From assembly GCA_900129675.1 (NCBI GenBank), contig FSRD01000001.1, positions 1,973,501-2,037,500 on the forward strand: a stretch of 64,000 bases of DNA, written 5' to 3'. The position numbers and the translations under genes are program-made. Shown here one piece after another: positions 17,038 to 25,901 of this stretch. Origin of the DNA: Bradyrhizobium erythrophlei (GTDB lineage: Bacteria; Pseudomonadota; Alphaproteobacteria; Rhizobiales; Xanthobacteraceae). The notes under the pieces are model-generated. The model worked only from the letters and a program-made list of their open reading frames with translations. It was not told the DNA's origin and searched no databases. The first letter of the stretch is position 1. Each line of letters starts with the position of its first letter.

Positions 17038-18822
17038 ATGGCCGACAAATTGATGCAGCCCACGTGGGACCCGCTCGTCCTTGCGGCCCAATTACAGAAA
17101 ATCGCGAAACAAAGCCAGACATTGATGCAACGTTTCCTGTCTAATCAGCCGGCCGCGATCAAGCTTGGCATTGGTGACACGTCGAGCCTCGGGTTCGATT
17201 TTTTCGAGCTCATGACGAAGATGATGATCAACCCGGCGGTGGTCGCGAGCGCTCAGATCGATCTATTTAACGACACTTTGAGAGTTTGGCAAAACGCCGC
17301 CCAACGCATGCTCATGCTGCGTGCACACGAAGCCGATGCGCCGAAAGATAAACGCTTCAAGCATCCGGAATGGAGCGAGAATGTCATCTTCAGCTTTGTG
17401 AAAGAGAGCTATCTCGTTGCTGCGAAGTCGATTCTTTCGGCAGTCCGCGAAGTCAAAGGCATGGACGACGCCACCGCTCGCAAGGTAGATTTCTACACGC
17501 GCCAATTCGTCGATGCTTTGTCGCCTTCCAATTTCGTCGCAACAAATCCGGAGGTCCTCACCGCAACCCTACAGTCTGGCGGGCAGAACCTGCTACGTGG
17601 CTTGGAGAATCTTCTCGTCGATCTGGAACGCGGCAATGGTCGGCTTTCGATTACGATGACCGACCTGAAGGCTTTCCGCCTCAGCGAAAACATCGCAACG
17701 ACTCCAGGAAAAATCGTCTACCAGAACGAGCTCATGCAATTGATTCAATACAGGCCATCGACGCAAGAAGTGCGAAGGCGGCCACTGCTCATTGTGCCGC
17801 CGTGGATCAACAAGTTTTATGTTCTCGATCTACAGCCGAAGAACTCCTTCATTAAATGGGCGGTCGATCAAGGCCACACGCTATTCGTTATCTCCTGGGT
17901 AAATCCCGATCAGAAGCTCGCTGAAAAAAGCTTTGAAAATTATATGCTCGAGGGACCTTTAGCGGCGCTAGCTGCGATCGAGTCAGCGACCGGAGAGCGC
18001 AACGTCAACACGATTGGATATTGCCTCGGCGGAACTCTACTCGCCTCAACGGCTGCATATTTGGCCGCGAAGGGCGACGACCGTATCGCAAGTGCCACCT
18101 ATTTCGCGACGCTCGTCGATTTTACCGACGTGGGTGACATGGCCGTCTTCATCGACGAAGAGCAATTAGTTTCTCTCGAAAGACGGATGCAGGAGCGCGG
18201 GTATCTGGAAGCGCAAGATATGGTGACGGCGTTCAATATGTTGCGCGCGAATGACCTGATTTGGTCTTTCGTCGTCGACAATTACCTGCTCGGTAAGGAA
18301 CAAATGCCCTTTGATCTTTTGTTTTGGAATTCCGATTCCACACGGATGCCAGCGGCAATGCATTCGTTCTATCTGCGTAAGATGTATCAGCAGAATCTCT
18401 TGGCAAAGCCTTGTGGGATCAGCCTCGCCGGTACGCCGATCGATCTGTCGAAAATTAAGACGCCGACCTTCATCCTGTCTACGCGCGAAGACCACATTGC
18501 GCCATGGAAATCGACCTATGCGGCGACCCGCTTGTATTCCGGGCCGGTCAAATTCGTCTTGTCGGCTTCGGGCCATATGGCTGGCGTGATCAGCGCGCCA
18601 GGCAGCAAGTGTGACCACTGGGCGAACGACAATTTACCGCCGAGCCCTGACGAATGGTTCGCTGGCGCTACGCCTCATCTGGGGTCGTGGTGGCCGGTCT
18701 GGGACGAATGGGTAACGCAACTCGACTCGGGCCGCGTTCCTGCGCGTGAACCTGGCGGTGGCAAGCTCACGATTATCGAAGACGCGCCGGGCTCTTACGT
18801 GCGGGTGAGATGGGCAGCGTAG
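17038..18822 (+). CDS. phaC: Class I poly(3-hydroxyalkanoate) synthase
   Basis: Polymerises 3-hydroxyacyl-CoA into PHA on cytoplasmic granules. Its 594 residues match the length of class I enzymes. The lipase-like box GYCLGG carries the nucleophile Cys329; Asp485 (in REDHIAPW) and His513 (in SGHMAG) complete the triad. The N-terminal 100 residues form the usual helical domain, and PWINKFYVLDLQPKNS is a family signature. The start is ATG 17038, with GGGGAGAA just upstream. A diverged PhaC-like gene faces it 155 bases downstream, and a phasin gene lies at 0.3-0.8 kb. Confidence 0.95.
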   Translation: MADKLMQPTWDPLVLAAQLQKIAKQSQTLMQRFLSNQPAAIKLGIGDTSSLGFDFFELMTKMMINPAVVASAQIDLFNDTLRVWQNAAQRMLMLRAHEADAPKDKRFKHPEWSENVIFSFVKESYLVAAKSILSAVREVKGMDDATARKVDFYTRQFVDALSPSNFVATNPEVLTATLQSGGQNLLRGLENLLVDLERGNGRLSITMTDLKAFRLSENIATTPGKIVYQNELMQLIQYRPSTQEVRRRPLLIVPPWINKFYVLDLQPKNSFIKWAVDQGHTLFVISWVNPDQKLAEKSFENYMLEGPLAALAAIESATGERNVNTIGYCLGGTLLASTAAYLAAKGDDRIASATYFATLVDFTDVGDMAVFIDEEQLVSLERRMQERGYLEAQDMVTAFNMLRANDLIWSFVVDNYLLGKEQMPFDLLFWNSDSTRMPAAMHSFYLRKMYQQNLLAKPCGISLAGTPIDLSKIKTPTFILSTREDHIAPWKSTYAATRLYSGPVKFVLSASGHMAGVISAPGSKCDHWANDNLPPSPDEWFAGATPHLGSWWPVWDEWVTQLDSGRVPAREPGGGKLTIIEDAPGSYVRVRWAA

Positions 18823-18977
18823 AAAACAAAGTTGCGGCTTACCGATTTCTCCGGCGGGTCATGAACTGAACAGAAGCGACGTCCGTGCCGAGTCCGCTTA
18901 GCCCTTATTTATCAGCAGACATGCGTTGGACGGGGCGGCAGGTCAAGTTTGTGCCCCATTAGCGGAAGTGGCCAAGC

Positions 18978-20084
18978 TCACTCATCAACCTCTTTCATCC
19001 AACGCGCAATCCTCGGCCAATACTCTTCAAGCGTCCACTTTCCCATGAACAGACCCAGATGATTACACGGCGCGACCTCGTGGCGGACATATTCCGGCTG
19101 CGTTCCTACCAGCCGCTCCACTGCAAGCAATTGTTCCGGGGCGACCACTTCGTCGGCGCTCCCAGCCAGAAGATACATCGGAAGCCGAAGGCGCGAGAGG
19201 TCGATCTTTTGCCCGAGGGCGACGAAGCTTCCGCTGGCGAGTTCGTTGCGCTTGTATAGTTTCTCGACAACTTCGAGATAGTATTTTCCGGGAACGTCGA
19301 TCGTCCAGGAGTTCCATTTCTTGAAGATGGCTTCGAGCCGCGTGAATTCCGGCGAGCCGATCGGCTGAAGGATCTGGAGAGATTCGCGAATGTCGTTTGC
19401 GTCAGTCCCGTTGCCCCAGAACGGCGCGATATTGCGGCCGATAGCGCGACCATCGCCGAAATTCACCAGGCTCTCGAACATGACCAGCGGAGTCGCCTCG
19501 GCGATAGCCGACAAACCGGACTGCTGCGCAGCAATATCGACCGGCGCGCCGGCCATGACGAGCTTGCGAACCTTGGCCGGGAATCGTCCCGCATAGACCA
19601 GGGATAACCAGCCCCCCTGGCACAGCCCCACGAGATCAACCAAGCCGCCGACATGATCGACAAGGACATCGAGATCGGCAAGATATTCGTCAATGCCGAG
19701 AAATCGCATGTCAGCGCTGGCTGAGCGCCAATCGGCCACAAAGAGTCGTTCAATTCCGGCACCACGGAGCGCGGCAACGAGACTGTGTCCGGCGGCAAGG
19801 TCGGCAATAGCGGCTCCATGCAGCGCGAGCGGTGGGCACAGCAGGGTGGGAACGCCGCTCTTGACCACAGTAAGGTCTCGAAGCCGGACTGTACGCAGCT
19901 CCAGCGCAATCCTGCTTGGCGTGGCTCCTTCCGGCTCTTGCGCAGTGCGGGCGCCGTCGGCATCGGCCGACAATCCCAGAAGATGCGCCGCGACGGACGA
20001 GGCGGTTTCAGCGGCTGATGCAGCGACGAGCGCAGGCCAGAAGAACGCCGCATACGGGAATTGACCTCCTCGATACCGATCCAT
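18978..20084 (-). CDS. PhaC-like alpha/beta hydrolase with Cys nucleophile
   Basis: A 368-residue alpha/beta-hydrolase. The nucleophile elbow is GLCQGG with Cys155, as in PHA synthases and some intracellular PHB depolymerases, rather than the Ser of most hydrolases. A candidate acid is in AGSADEVVAP and the His in PCNHLGLFMG. It lacks the long helical N-terminus of PhaC and is about 225 residues shorter, so it could be a class III-like synthase subunit, a depolymerase or a thioesterase. It converges with phaC. A PHA-related role is likely; the reaction is uncertain. Confidence 0.75.
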   Translation of the reverse strand: MDRYRGGQFPYAAFFWPALVAASAAETASSVAAHLLGLSADADGARTAQEPEGATPSRIALELRTVRLRDLTVVKSGVPTLLCPPLALHGAAIADLAAGHSLVAALRGAGIERLFVADWRSASADMRFLGIDEYLADLDVLVDHVGGLVDLVGLCQGGWLSLVYAGRFPAKVRKLVMAGAPVDIAAQQSGLSAIAEATPLVMFESLVNFGDGRAIGRNIAPFWGNGTDANDIRESLQILQPIGSPEFTRLEAIFKKWNSWTIDVPGKYYLEVVEKLYKRNELASGSFVALGQKIDLSRLRLPMYLLAGSADEVVAPEQLLAVERLVGTQPEYVRHEVAPCNHLGLFMGKWTLEEYWPRIARWMKEVDE

Positions 20085-20196
20085 TTGATAAATGCCCGGT
20101 TGGTCCCTTGCTGCCTTGAGCTAGGTCGAGTTCACCCCAAGAACAACCCTGGAACCACGTGGACGCCAACAGACAGTAAGATTCGCGACATGTCAG

Positions 20197-20631
20197 TTGA
20201 TCGACGGCTGGGACTGGGGCTGTTCGCTGTCCCTCAACACGCTGCGGCACGAGGCGGATCCCTACAACGAGTTCAGGCACCTCAAGGTGATGGGCAGGAT
20301 GCTGTGGCCGAAGGGGTTGGAGACCGACCAGGTCGAGGTCTCGCTGCTGCCGTCATTCGACATGGGCGAGGAGCGCCGCAAGGATTTCAAGCCGATCGCG
20401 CTGGGCGGGCTTGAGGCCTACCCCGACAGGATCGACGGACACGTCGGGATCCCGGCGGACGCGCTGCCGCCGATCCTGCAGATGCTGATCGCCGGCCGAT
20501 TCAAGTTCGTCCTGATGCGGGGCTCGAAATTCCGCTACCGCAGCGCCAGGCTGGTCAGCCTGCGGCTCGAGATGAAACAGACCGAAGACGACATCCCGGA
20601 CGCCCCGGCGAGCGGGATCCAACCGGCGTAG
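20197..20631 (+). CDS. Hypothetical protein
   Basis: A 144-residue protein with a TTG start at 20197 (MIDGWDWGCSLSLNTLRHEA). It contains FRHLKVMGRMLWPKGLETDQ, then GGLEAYPDRIDGHVGIPADA, then LMRGSKFRYRSARLVSLRLE: alternating strands without known catalytic motifs. The true N-terminus may have been longer, since the first residues already look like mid-domain. Codon use is GC-rich like the core. Confidence 0.6.
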   Translation: MIDGWDWGCSLSLNTLRHEADPYNEFRHLKVMGRMLWPKGLETDQVEVSLLPSFDMGEERRKDFKPIALGGLEAYPDRIDGHVGIPADALPPILQMLIAGRFKFVLMRGSKFRYRSARLVSLRLEMKQTEDDIPDAPASGIQPA

Positions 20632-20785
20632 AGCGGCGTGTCTCCGAGGTTCGGGGATCCGGCCCTTGCCGCCGCACTCTTTGCAGCGGCCCAAAAATTC
20701 CCGCCCACGAGCGCTTCCGGCCGGTTGCAAATTTAGGGCAACGCGACAAACTCACGCTGCTTCAAATCATTTCAAGGAGCGACCG

Positions 20786-21216
20786 ATGATTGACCAAAGG
20801 ACTGCGCCTTATGCTGCATTGCTACTGCGCGTGACGATTGCCGGACTGTTCATCGCAGCCCTGTACGGCAAGTTCATCCTCAAGCCGATCAGCCTCTGGT
20901 GGAATGGGCTTCTCAAGGCGGGATATCCAGAATGGGTTCTCGCCTACGCCTTGAGCGCGGAATTTGCGTCCGCCGTTCTGCTCCTGCTCGGCGTCTACAC
21001 TCGCTGGGTGAGTCTCTACACTTTGCCGATGATGATGGGAGCGACCCACTTCTGGATGGTTCGCAAGAGCTTCTGGTTCGTCGAGGGGGGGGATGGGAAA
21101 TGCCTTTCGTCTGGGCCGTCATGCTGCTCACCCAAGCGCTGCTGGGCGATGGTGCTTTCGCGCTGAAGGTACCCAAGCTGCCTTGGGACGCGCGGCTTAA
21201 GAGAGCGCCGGCCTGA
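20786..21216 (+). pseudogene. DoxX-like membrane protein, frameshifted at a G run
   Basis: The frame starting MIDQRTAPYAALLLRVTIAG encodes three or four membrane helices typical of small DoxX-family proteins and runs to FWFVEGG. An 8-base G run at about 21085-21092 then shifts the frame. Family character resumes in another frame (WEMPFVWAVMLLTQALLGDG) and ends at 21216. Adding one G would restore a protein of about 143 residues. It could be a real mutation, a phase-variable tract or a sequencing error. Confidence 0.7.
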
Positions 21217-21339
21217 GAAGCTTGTCCGGTGCATGCCGTCGGAACGAACGATCCTGCGGGCTACCAAATCGTGGGATATACGAAGTAGACTGCCCGTCGT
21301 CGCCCTCCGGCCGCGGCGGGCTTTTTGCGAGTTGCGTAG

Positions 21340-22284
21340 TTGGCCAAGCGTACCCAGACCCGTTTCCTGGCGCGGACGATCGAGGGCTCACGGCCCTCGG
21401 AGATGCCGGGATTCGTCCCGCCCCAGCTGGCGACGCTGAGGTCGAAGGCCCCCGCCGGCGACGGCTGGCTCCACGAAATCAAGTACGACGGCTACCGCCT
21501 TCAGATCCACCTGAACAAGGGCACGGTGACGGTCTACACCCGGAACGGATTGGACCGGACGAAGCGCTTTTCCGCGATCGCCCGCTCATTCGACATCCCG
21601 GTCGAGCGCGCGATCTTCGACGGCGAGGTGGTCGTGGTGAAGGACGGCCGGACCAACTTCTCCGAGCTCCAGGCCGCGCTCGCTGGCGGGCAGCAGGGAG
21701 CGCTGACCTTCCTCGCCTTCGATCTTCTCTTCCTCGAAGGCTTCGACCTGCGGGGCGCGCGCCTGATCGAGCGCAAGCGCATCCTGAAGGGACTGTTCGA
21801 CGAGACGGGATTGGCAGGCCCCGTGATGTACGCCGACCATCTCGAGGGCGACGGGGCGCGCCTGTTCGAACATGCGTCCAAGCTGGGATACGAGGACATC
21901 ATCTCGAAAAAACGCGACGCGCCCTACCGATCTGACCGCAGCGATGCGTGGGTCAAGATCAAGTGCGTGCAGCGAGCGAAGTTTCCAGTTGTTGGATTCG
22001 TCAAGGACCCCACGGGCGTGGCCGCGCTGCATCTCGGCCGGAAGCAGGGAAAGGACCTGGTCTACATGGGCAAGGTCGGCACCGGGTGGTCGCACACGGT
22101 TTCGAGCCAGATCCGGAAGCAACTCGACACCGTCGTCAGCCCGAAATCGAAGCTGACGAAGCCAATCAGAGCTCCCAAGGCCACCTGGACCGAACCAAAG
22201 TTCGTCGCCGAAATCGAGTACCGCGACATCACGGCCGAGGGCCTGCTGCGGGCATCGTCGTTCAAGGGCCTTTCGAAGGCATGA
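21340..22284 (+). CDS. ligD: ATP-dependent DNA ligase, LigD ligase-domain type
   Basis: Seals nicks and, with Ku, joins double-strand ends in NHEJ. It has 314 residues, so it is a stand-alone ligase domain without the polymerase and phosphoesterase domains of full LigD. The adenylated Lys48 is in EIKYDGYR; FDGEVVV and DAWVKIKC are later nucleotidyltransferase motifs. The OB-fold domain follows (VVGFVKDPTG to the end). The predicted start is TTG at 21340; ATG 21403 is an alternative that would still keep the Lys. The stop overlaps the next gene in ATGA. Confidence 0.9.
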   Translation: MAKRTQTRFLARTIEGSRPSEMPGFVPPQLATLRSKAPAGDGWLHEIKYDGYRLQIHLNKGTVTVYTRNGLDRTKRFSAIARSFDIPVERAIFDGEVVVVKDGRTNFSELQAALAGGQQGALTFLAFDLLFLEGFDLRGARLIERKRILKGLFDETGLAGPVMYADHLEGDGARLFEHASKLGYEDIISKKRDAPYRSDRSDAWVKIKCVQRAKFPVVGFVKDPTGVAALHLGRKQGKDLVYMGKVGTGWSHTVSSQIRKQLDTVVSPKSKLTKPIRAPKATWTEPKFVAEIEYRDITAEGLLRASSFKGLSKA

Positions 22285-22442
22285 ACCCGAAGTGTCCGAT
22301 CTGCAAAGGCGTCGGCTGGGTGTGCGAGAACCATCCGGACAAACCATGGGATGCCGAACTCGGGTGCGTGTGCGGGGGGCTGGCGTGCCCTGCCAGTGCA
22401 ACGAGACCGACGGCGTTGACGAGCCGGACGTCAGCCAGGTAA
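22281..22442 (+). pseudogene. Small Cys-rich zinc-binding protein, frameshifted
   Basis: Starts at ATG 22281, overlapping the ligD stop by ATGA, so it is translationally coupled. It begins MNPKCPICKGVGWVCENHPD and continues to LGCVC. In the current frame it reads on as low-complexity Ala/Thr/Ser to 22442. One frame over, the expected metal-binding continuation is present (GVPCQCNETDGVDEPDVSQV). The shift lies at the G6 run near 22374. The Cys pattern suggests one treble-clef or rubredoxin-like zinc site. Confidence 0.65.
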
Positions 22443-22495
22443 TCGGGGACGGGCCGCAACGCCGCGGCCAAACGCCGGGCCCCGAAGCCTGCGCG

Positions 22496-22705
22496 TCAGC
22501 GCGGCGGCTTGAGCTCGCCGGCGAGCCAGCCCACGGCATCAGACTTCATGGGATCCACGGCGATCGAGATCGTCTCCGTCCGGCCGCAGGTGGAGCACTC
22601 GAACGTCCGCTCCTCGAACCCACGCTCGCCGGGAGAAATCCGCGCCAGGGCCATCCTGTGCTTGCACGCAGGACACATCGGACGGTCGTTGGTCAGTCTG
22701 CCCAT
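22496..22705 (-). CDS. Small zinc-ribbon protein
   Basis: A 69-residue protein. CPACKHRM (Cys-x2-Cys) and CSTCGRT (Cys-x2-Cys), 26 residues apart, form a classic zinc ribbon. The remainder (ETISIAVDPMKSDAVGWLAG) is polar. It probably binds nucleic acid or protein. It is on the opposite strand to the ligD operon. It is intact, unlike several neighbours. Confidence 0.7.
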   Translation of the reverse strand: MGRLTNDRPMCPACKHRMALARISPGERGFEERTFECSTCGRTETISIAVDPMKSDAVGWLAGELKPPR

Positions 22706-22892
22706 GGCACCCTTGCCCAGAAGGCATCATACCCAAACTGCACCGGCTGTCGGCAAAATACGCGAGTCAGGACGAGATTTTCAAAGGGCGGCTTGTGGCC
22801 GCGGCGCGGAGGAGTTGATTGGATGAGACGCGACCATTGCGCGGCTTGCGTAGCTCCGCTGCCCCCAAGCCCCCAAAGGCGGGGCTGCGCTT

Positions 22893-23183
22893 ATGGTGGA
22901 TTGCCACCTTCCAAAGCCCGCGCGGACAACAAGGGACTGTCCCGCGGGGCGAAAGACAAGCTTGAAGAAGCCAGCAAAAACGCGCGAAGAGCTCGAGGCC
23001 GCGATCAGGCTGGAGATGGAAGACATCAGCGAGTTGCCGACGGATCTTGCCATCTCGGTCGTGCCCTTTGAGGACACCTGGAAGGTCGGGATCATGACGG
23101 AGGGACCGCAAGATGCGGGGCGCTCCGAGATGATCGAAGCGATCGCGGACAGGCTGCGCACCGAATTCGATTTGAAAGGCTGA
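22893..23183 (+). CDS. Small conserved-type hypothetical protein
   Basis: Up to 96 residues. The coherent part is KTREELEAAIRLEMEDISEL, then LAISVVPFEDTWKVGIMTEG, then a C-terminal helix (MIEAIADRLRTEFDLKG). A TTG at 22962 just before LKKPAKTREE is an equally good start and would give 73 residues; the upstream extension looks non-conserved. No function recognised. Confidence 0.6.
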   Translation: MVDCHLPKPARTTRDCPAGRKTSLKKPAKTREELEAAIRLEMEDISELPTDLAISVVPFEDTWKVGIMTEGPQDAGRSEMIEAIADRLRTEFDLKG

Positions 23184-23194
23184 ACCGAACGGAT

Positions 23195-23443
23195 TCAGAG
23201 CGCGCTCAGGTCGTCCGGAACGTCACCGAACTTGCGGATCACGGTGGCGTCTCCGAAGTCGCCGGTCGCGGGATCCCCGCTGCGGCTGAAGGCGACGGCG
23301 CCGACGATGCCGGGCTTTCGCGAAAGCGCTTCGGCCTTCATCACGGCCGCATTCGGATTGAAGCACTCCACCGCCTCGCCGGCAGCGACGCCGTCGTCGG
23401 CGGCGACGAAGGGCAGGGCGACGTAGTAGGTGACCTCGGACAT
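23195..23443 (-). CDS. Small conserved-type hypothetical protein
   Basis: An 82-residue soluble protein, MSEVTYYVALPFVAADDGVA then VECFNPNAAVMKAEALSRK and a beta-rich end. It is closely followed on the same strand by two other small genes (23446-23742 and 23743-23991), with which it probably forms an operon. No known domain. The nucleotide spacing of 2 bases from the upstream gene suggests co-translation. Confidence 0.65.
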   Translation of the reverse strand: MSEVTYYVALPFVAADDGVAAGEAVECFNPNAAVMKAEALSRKPGIVGAVAFSRSGDPATGDFGDATVIRKFGDVPDDLSAL

Positions 23444-23445
23444 CC

Positions 23446-23742
23446 TCAGTCGTTCTTGCGTTTGCTGTTGCTCACCGGACCGCCCGCGAGCACCGCGACG
23501 GCGCTGTCGAGCCGGACCCTCAGGGCGTCTTCGAAGGTGGTTGCCACCGCGCTGCGACAGAGGAGTTCGTCCAACTCATGCTGCGGGCAATTCCGAAGCC
23601 GGTCGGCCGCTTCGCTCGGCAGCGCCTTCCCGAAGCGCGCCCGCAGCACCGAGACGATATTGTCGACCGTGCAGTCCCTGCGCACGTGTTCGACCATTCC
23701 ACGGAGGAACGGGTTCTTCTCCAGATCGATTGAGATCGGCAT
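23446..23742 (-). CDS. Small conserved-type hypothetical protein
   Basis: A 98-residue helical protein, MPISIDLEKNPFLRGMVEHV then VDNIVSVLRARFGKALPSEA and ADRLRNCPQHELDELLCRSA. It sits immediately downstream of the 82-residue gene ending at 23743, with adjacent stop and start, and just upstream of the gene ending at 23195. Function unknown. Confidence 0.65.
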   Translation of the reverse strand: MPISIDLEKNPFLRGMVEHVRRDCTVDNIVSVLRARFGKALPSEAADRLRNCPQHELDELLCRSAVATTFEDALRVRLDSAVAVLAGGPVSNSKRKND

Positions 23743-23991
23743 CTAACCCTCGCTCGTACTCGTACCAGCCTTGCGGTCGCGCCGCACATCGTAGCGCCGC
23801 CGCGCATAGCCCGTCGAAACCGCCGCCCGGAGATCGTCGACCTGGGCCTCCAAAAAGTCGACCGCCACCAGCAGCGCCTTGACGGCCTCGCGGGCGTCCC
23901 CGCCGCAGGCCGCGATGGCCTGGTCGGCGGCGCCATCCAGGTCGGCGGCGGGAGATGCTGCGGGCTCGGGAATGACGGACATGGATGGCAT
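23743..23991 (-). CDS. Small hypothetical protein, first gene of a three-gene operon
   Basis: 82 residues from ATG 23991 (MPSMSVIPEPAASPAADLDG). An Ala-rich N-terminus precedes a helix (AVKALLVAVDFLEAQVDDLR) and a basic tail. The longer open frame upstream is rejected because it antisense-overlaps the ku start. It lies 169 bases from ku, divergent, so the two share a promoter region. Confidence 0.55.
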   Translation of the reverse strand: MPSMSVIPEPAASPAADLDGAADQAIAACGGDAREAVKALLVAVDFLEAQVDDLRAAVSTGYARRRYDVRRDRKAGTSTSEG

Positions 23992-24160
23992 GTTCCGTTT
24001 TTGTTCCCAAAGAGTCAAGCGGCCGATCGCGGATTCCGCTGGCGTTGCAGGCTTGGTCAAGGATGAATCGCGGGGACTGCGGCTGCGGTGTCGGAACCGT
24101 AGCCGCCCATTCGTCTTGAATCGGAGCCGCCCCTCGTAACCTAACCAGAGTTCTGCGTAC

Positions 24161-25082
24161 ATGGCCCGCGCCAACTGGAAAGGCTTCCTCCGTCTGTCCC
24201 TCGTCACCTGTCCCGTCGCGCTCTATCCGGCCACCTCGCGAGAAGATCTCGTTCAACCAGCTGAACCGGCAGACCGGCCACCGCATCAAGTACATGAAAG
24301 TGGACGCCGACACCGGCGAGGAGGTCCCCAACGAGGACATCGTCAAGGGCTACGCGCTCGACAAGGACACCTTCGTCGAGGTCTCGAAGGAGGAGCTCGA
24401 TGAGGTCGCGCTCGAGTCGACGCGCACCATCGAGATCGACGAGTTCGTCGACCGCAACGAGATCGACCCGCGCTACCTGATCCGGCCCTACTACCTGCGG
24501 CCCGACGGCAAGGTCGGACACGATGCCTTCGCCGTCATCCGCGAAACCATCCGCGAAATGAACAAGGTCGCGATCGGGCGGGTCGTGCTGACCAACCGCG
24601 AGCACATCATCGCGCTCGAGCCGCTCGAAAAGGGCTTGATGGGCACGCTGCTGCGCTACCCCTACGAAGTGCGCAGCGAGGAGGAGTATTTCGACGAGAT
24701 CCAGGACGTCAAGGTCACCAAGGACATGCTGGACCTCGCCAGGCACATCGTGAACCAGAAGAGCGGACGGTTCGAGCCCGACAAGTTCGAGGACCACTAC
24801 GAAACCGCCCTGGTCGAGCTCATCAACCAGAAGCGCGCCGGCAAGCCGATCACGCCGAAGGATCGTCCCGCCGCCGGCAACGTCGTCGACCTGATGGAGG
24901 CGCTGCGGCGGTCCGTGGGCAAGGAAGCTGCACCGGCGCCGGCCAAGGCCGCAAAGCCTGCCAAGAAGCCACGCAAGGCGGCACCCGGCCAGAAGGAAAT
25001 GCTGATGTCGATCGAAGGCAAAAAGGCGAAGGAAGCGCCGGCGAAGAAGACGGCGGCCAAGCCGCAGCGGAAAACGGCATGA
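24161..25082 (+). pseudogene. ku: Ku DNA end-binding protein gene, frameshifted near the 5' end
   Basis: Prokaryotic Ku binds DNA ends and recruits LigD for NHEJ. The start frame gives MARANWKGFLRLSLVTCPVA then LYPATS. At about 24237 the Ku sequence moves to another frame (EKISFNQLNRQTGHRIKYMK), which continues uninterrupted to 25082 with the beta-barrel and a Lys/Ala/Pro-rich C-terminal tail (KKTAAKPQRKTA). The expected junction would need about five more bases, so a small deletion is likely. Internal starts such as ATG 24294 could make only a truncated protein. Confidence 0.85.
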
Positions 25083-25305
25083 GCCTGCGCCCGGGCTCAA
25101 AAGTCCGTGGCGAGTAGGTCGACCCCGCCAAGAAGCCGCGCACGGCCAAGGCGGAATGGAACGAACGGGTTCTCCATGCGTCAAATCCCTGCCTCTGGCA
25201 CACCCCCCCAAAACCAGGCTGGAGGAAAACCTACCCACCAGGTTGGCGGTCCTGATGCGCGCACCGCTTGGCAGCTGGGACCGTTTGCGCCCGAGGAGGG
25301 AGTAA

Positions 25306-25515
25306 ATGAGCAGTCATATATCCGAGCGGAGGATGCCGACCGCGGCGGAACGGGAAGCTCGAAAGATATTCAGAGACCCGGACGCAAAGGTAGTGTTGTC
25401 GGAGTACGAACGGGCCCAACAGGCCCTCCATGCAAACCGCGAGCGGTTGAAGGCGGAGCGGCTGGCGCGCGAAAATGCGTCGAAGCGCGAAGCAGGACGG
25501 AAGTCCAAGACCTGA
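25306..25515 (+). CDS. Small charged helical hypothetical protein
   Basis: A 69-residue protein with an excellent GAGGAGGG site 5-6 bases before ATG 25306. The sequence (AEREARKIFRDPDAKVVLSE then ERAQQALHANRERLKAERLA) is one long charged helix with a Lys-rich end, similar to small proteins I associate with rhizobia. No function recognised. Confidence 0.65.
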   Translation: MSSHISERRMPTAAEREARKIFRDPDAKVVLSEYERAQQALHANRERLKAERLARENASKREAGRKSKT

Positions 25516-25638
25516 CGGGAGTTCTCAAGCGCCGGCGCGGCTCGGCAGCCAGTGGTGCTGCAGGCAGGCTCGAGACCGGGTTCTTACGGAATGTCCTTCC
25601 GCTGATTGTTTACGCTTCCGCACCTACATTTTCGTCCG

Positions 25639-25812
25639 ATGCAGAACGATTACGATCCGCAGCGCGAGGCCGATCTGGCCATGAGGCAGGCTGTCGCAAC
25701 TGACGGCCCGGAGCGTCAGCAATGGCTCCGCGTTGCCCAGGCGTGGAACGAGCTTTTCGGCGCAGATAGGTCGCGCCGCTTCAAAGTTGGCCGATGCCGT
25801 GCGCCGCCTTGA
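25639..25812 (+). CDS. Possible small hypothetical protein
   Basis: From ATG 25639: MQNDYDPQREADLAMRQAVA then QQWLRVAQAWNELF, a plausible helical protein of about 57 residues. The final 15 residues are Arg-rich and may lie past a frameshift. Low support. Confidence 0.35.
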   Translation: MQNDYDPQREADLAMRQAVATDGPERQQWLRVAQAWNELFGADRSRRFKVGRCRAPP

Positions 25813-25901
25813 TGCCTCTGATAGCTTGATGCCTCTGATAAAATGCCGCGCAATGCCCAGCGGATCGAGACAAAGGCGCTGGTTGGGAAGCGCGTATTCA
25901 G

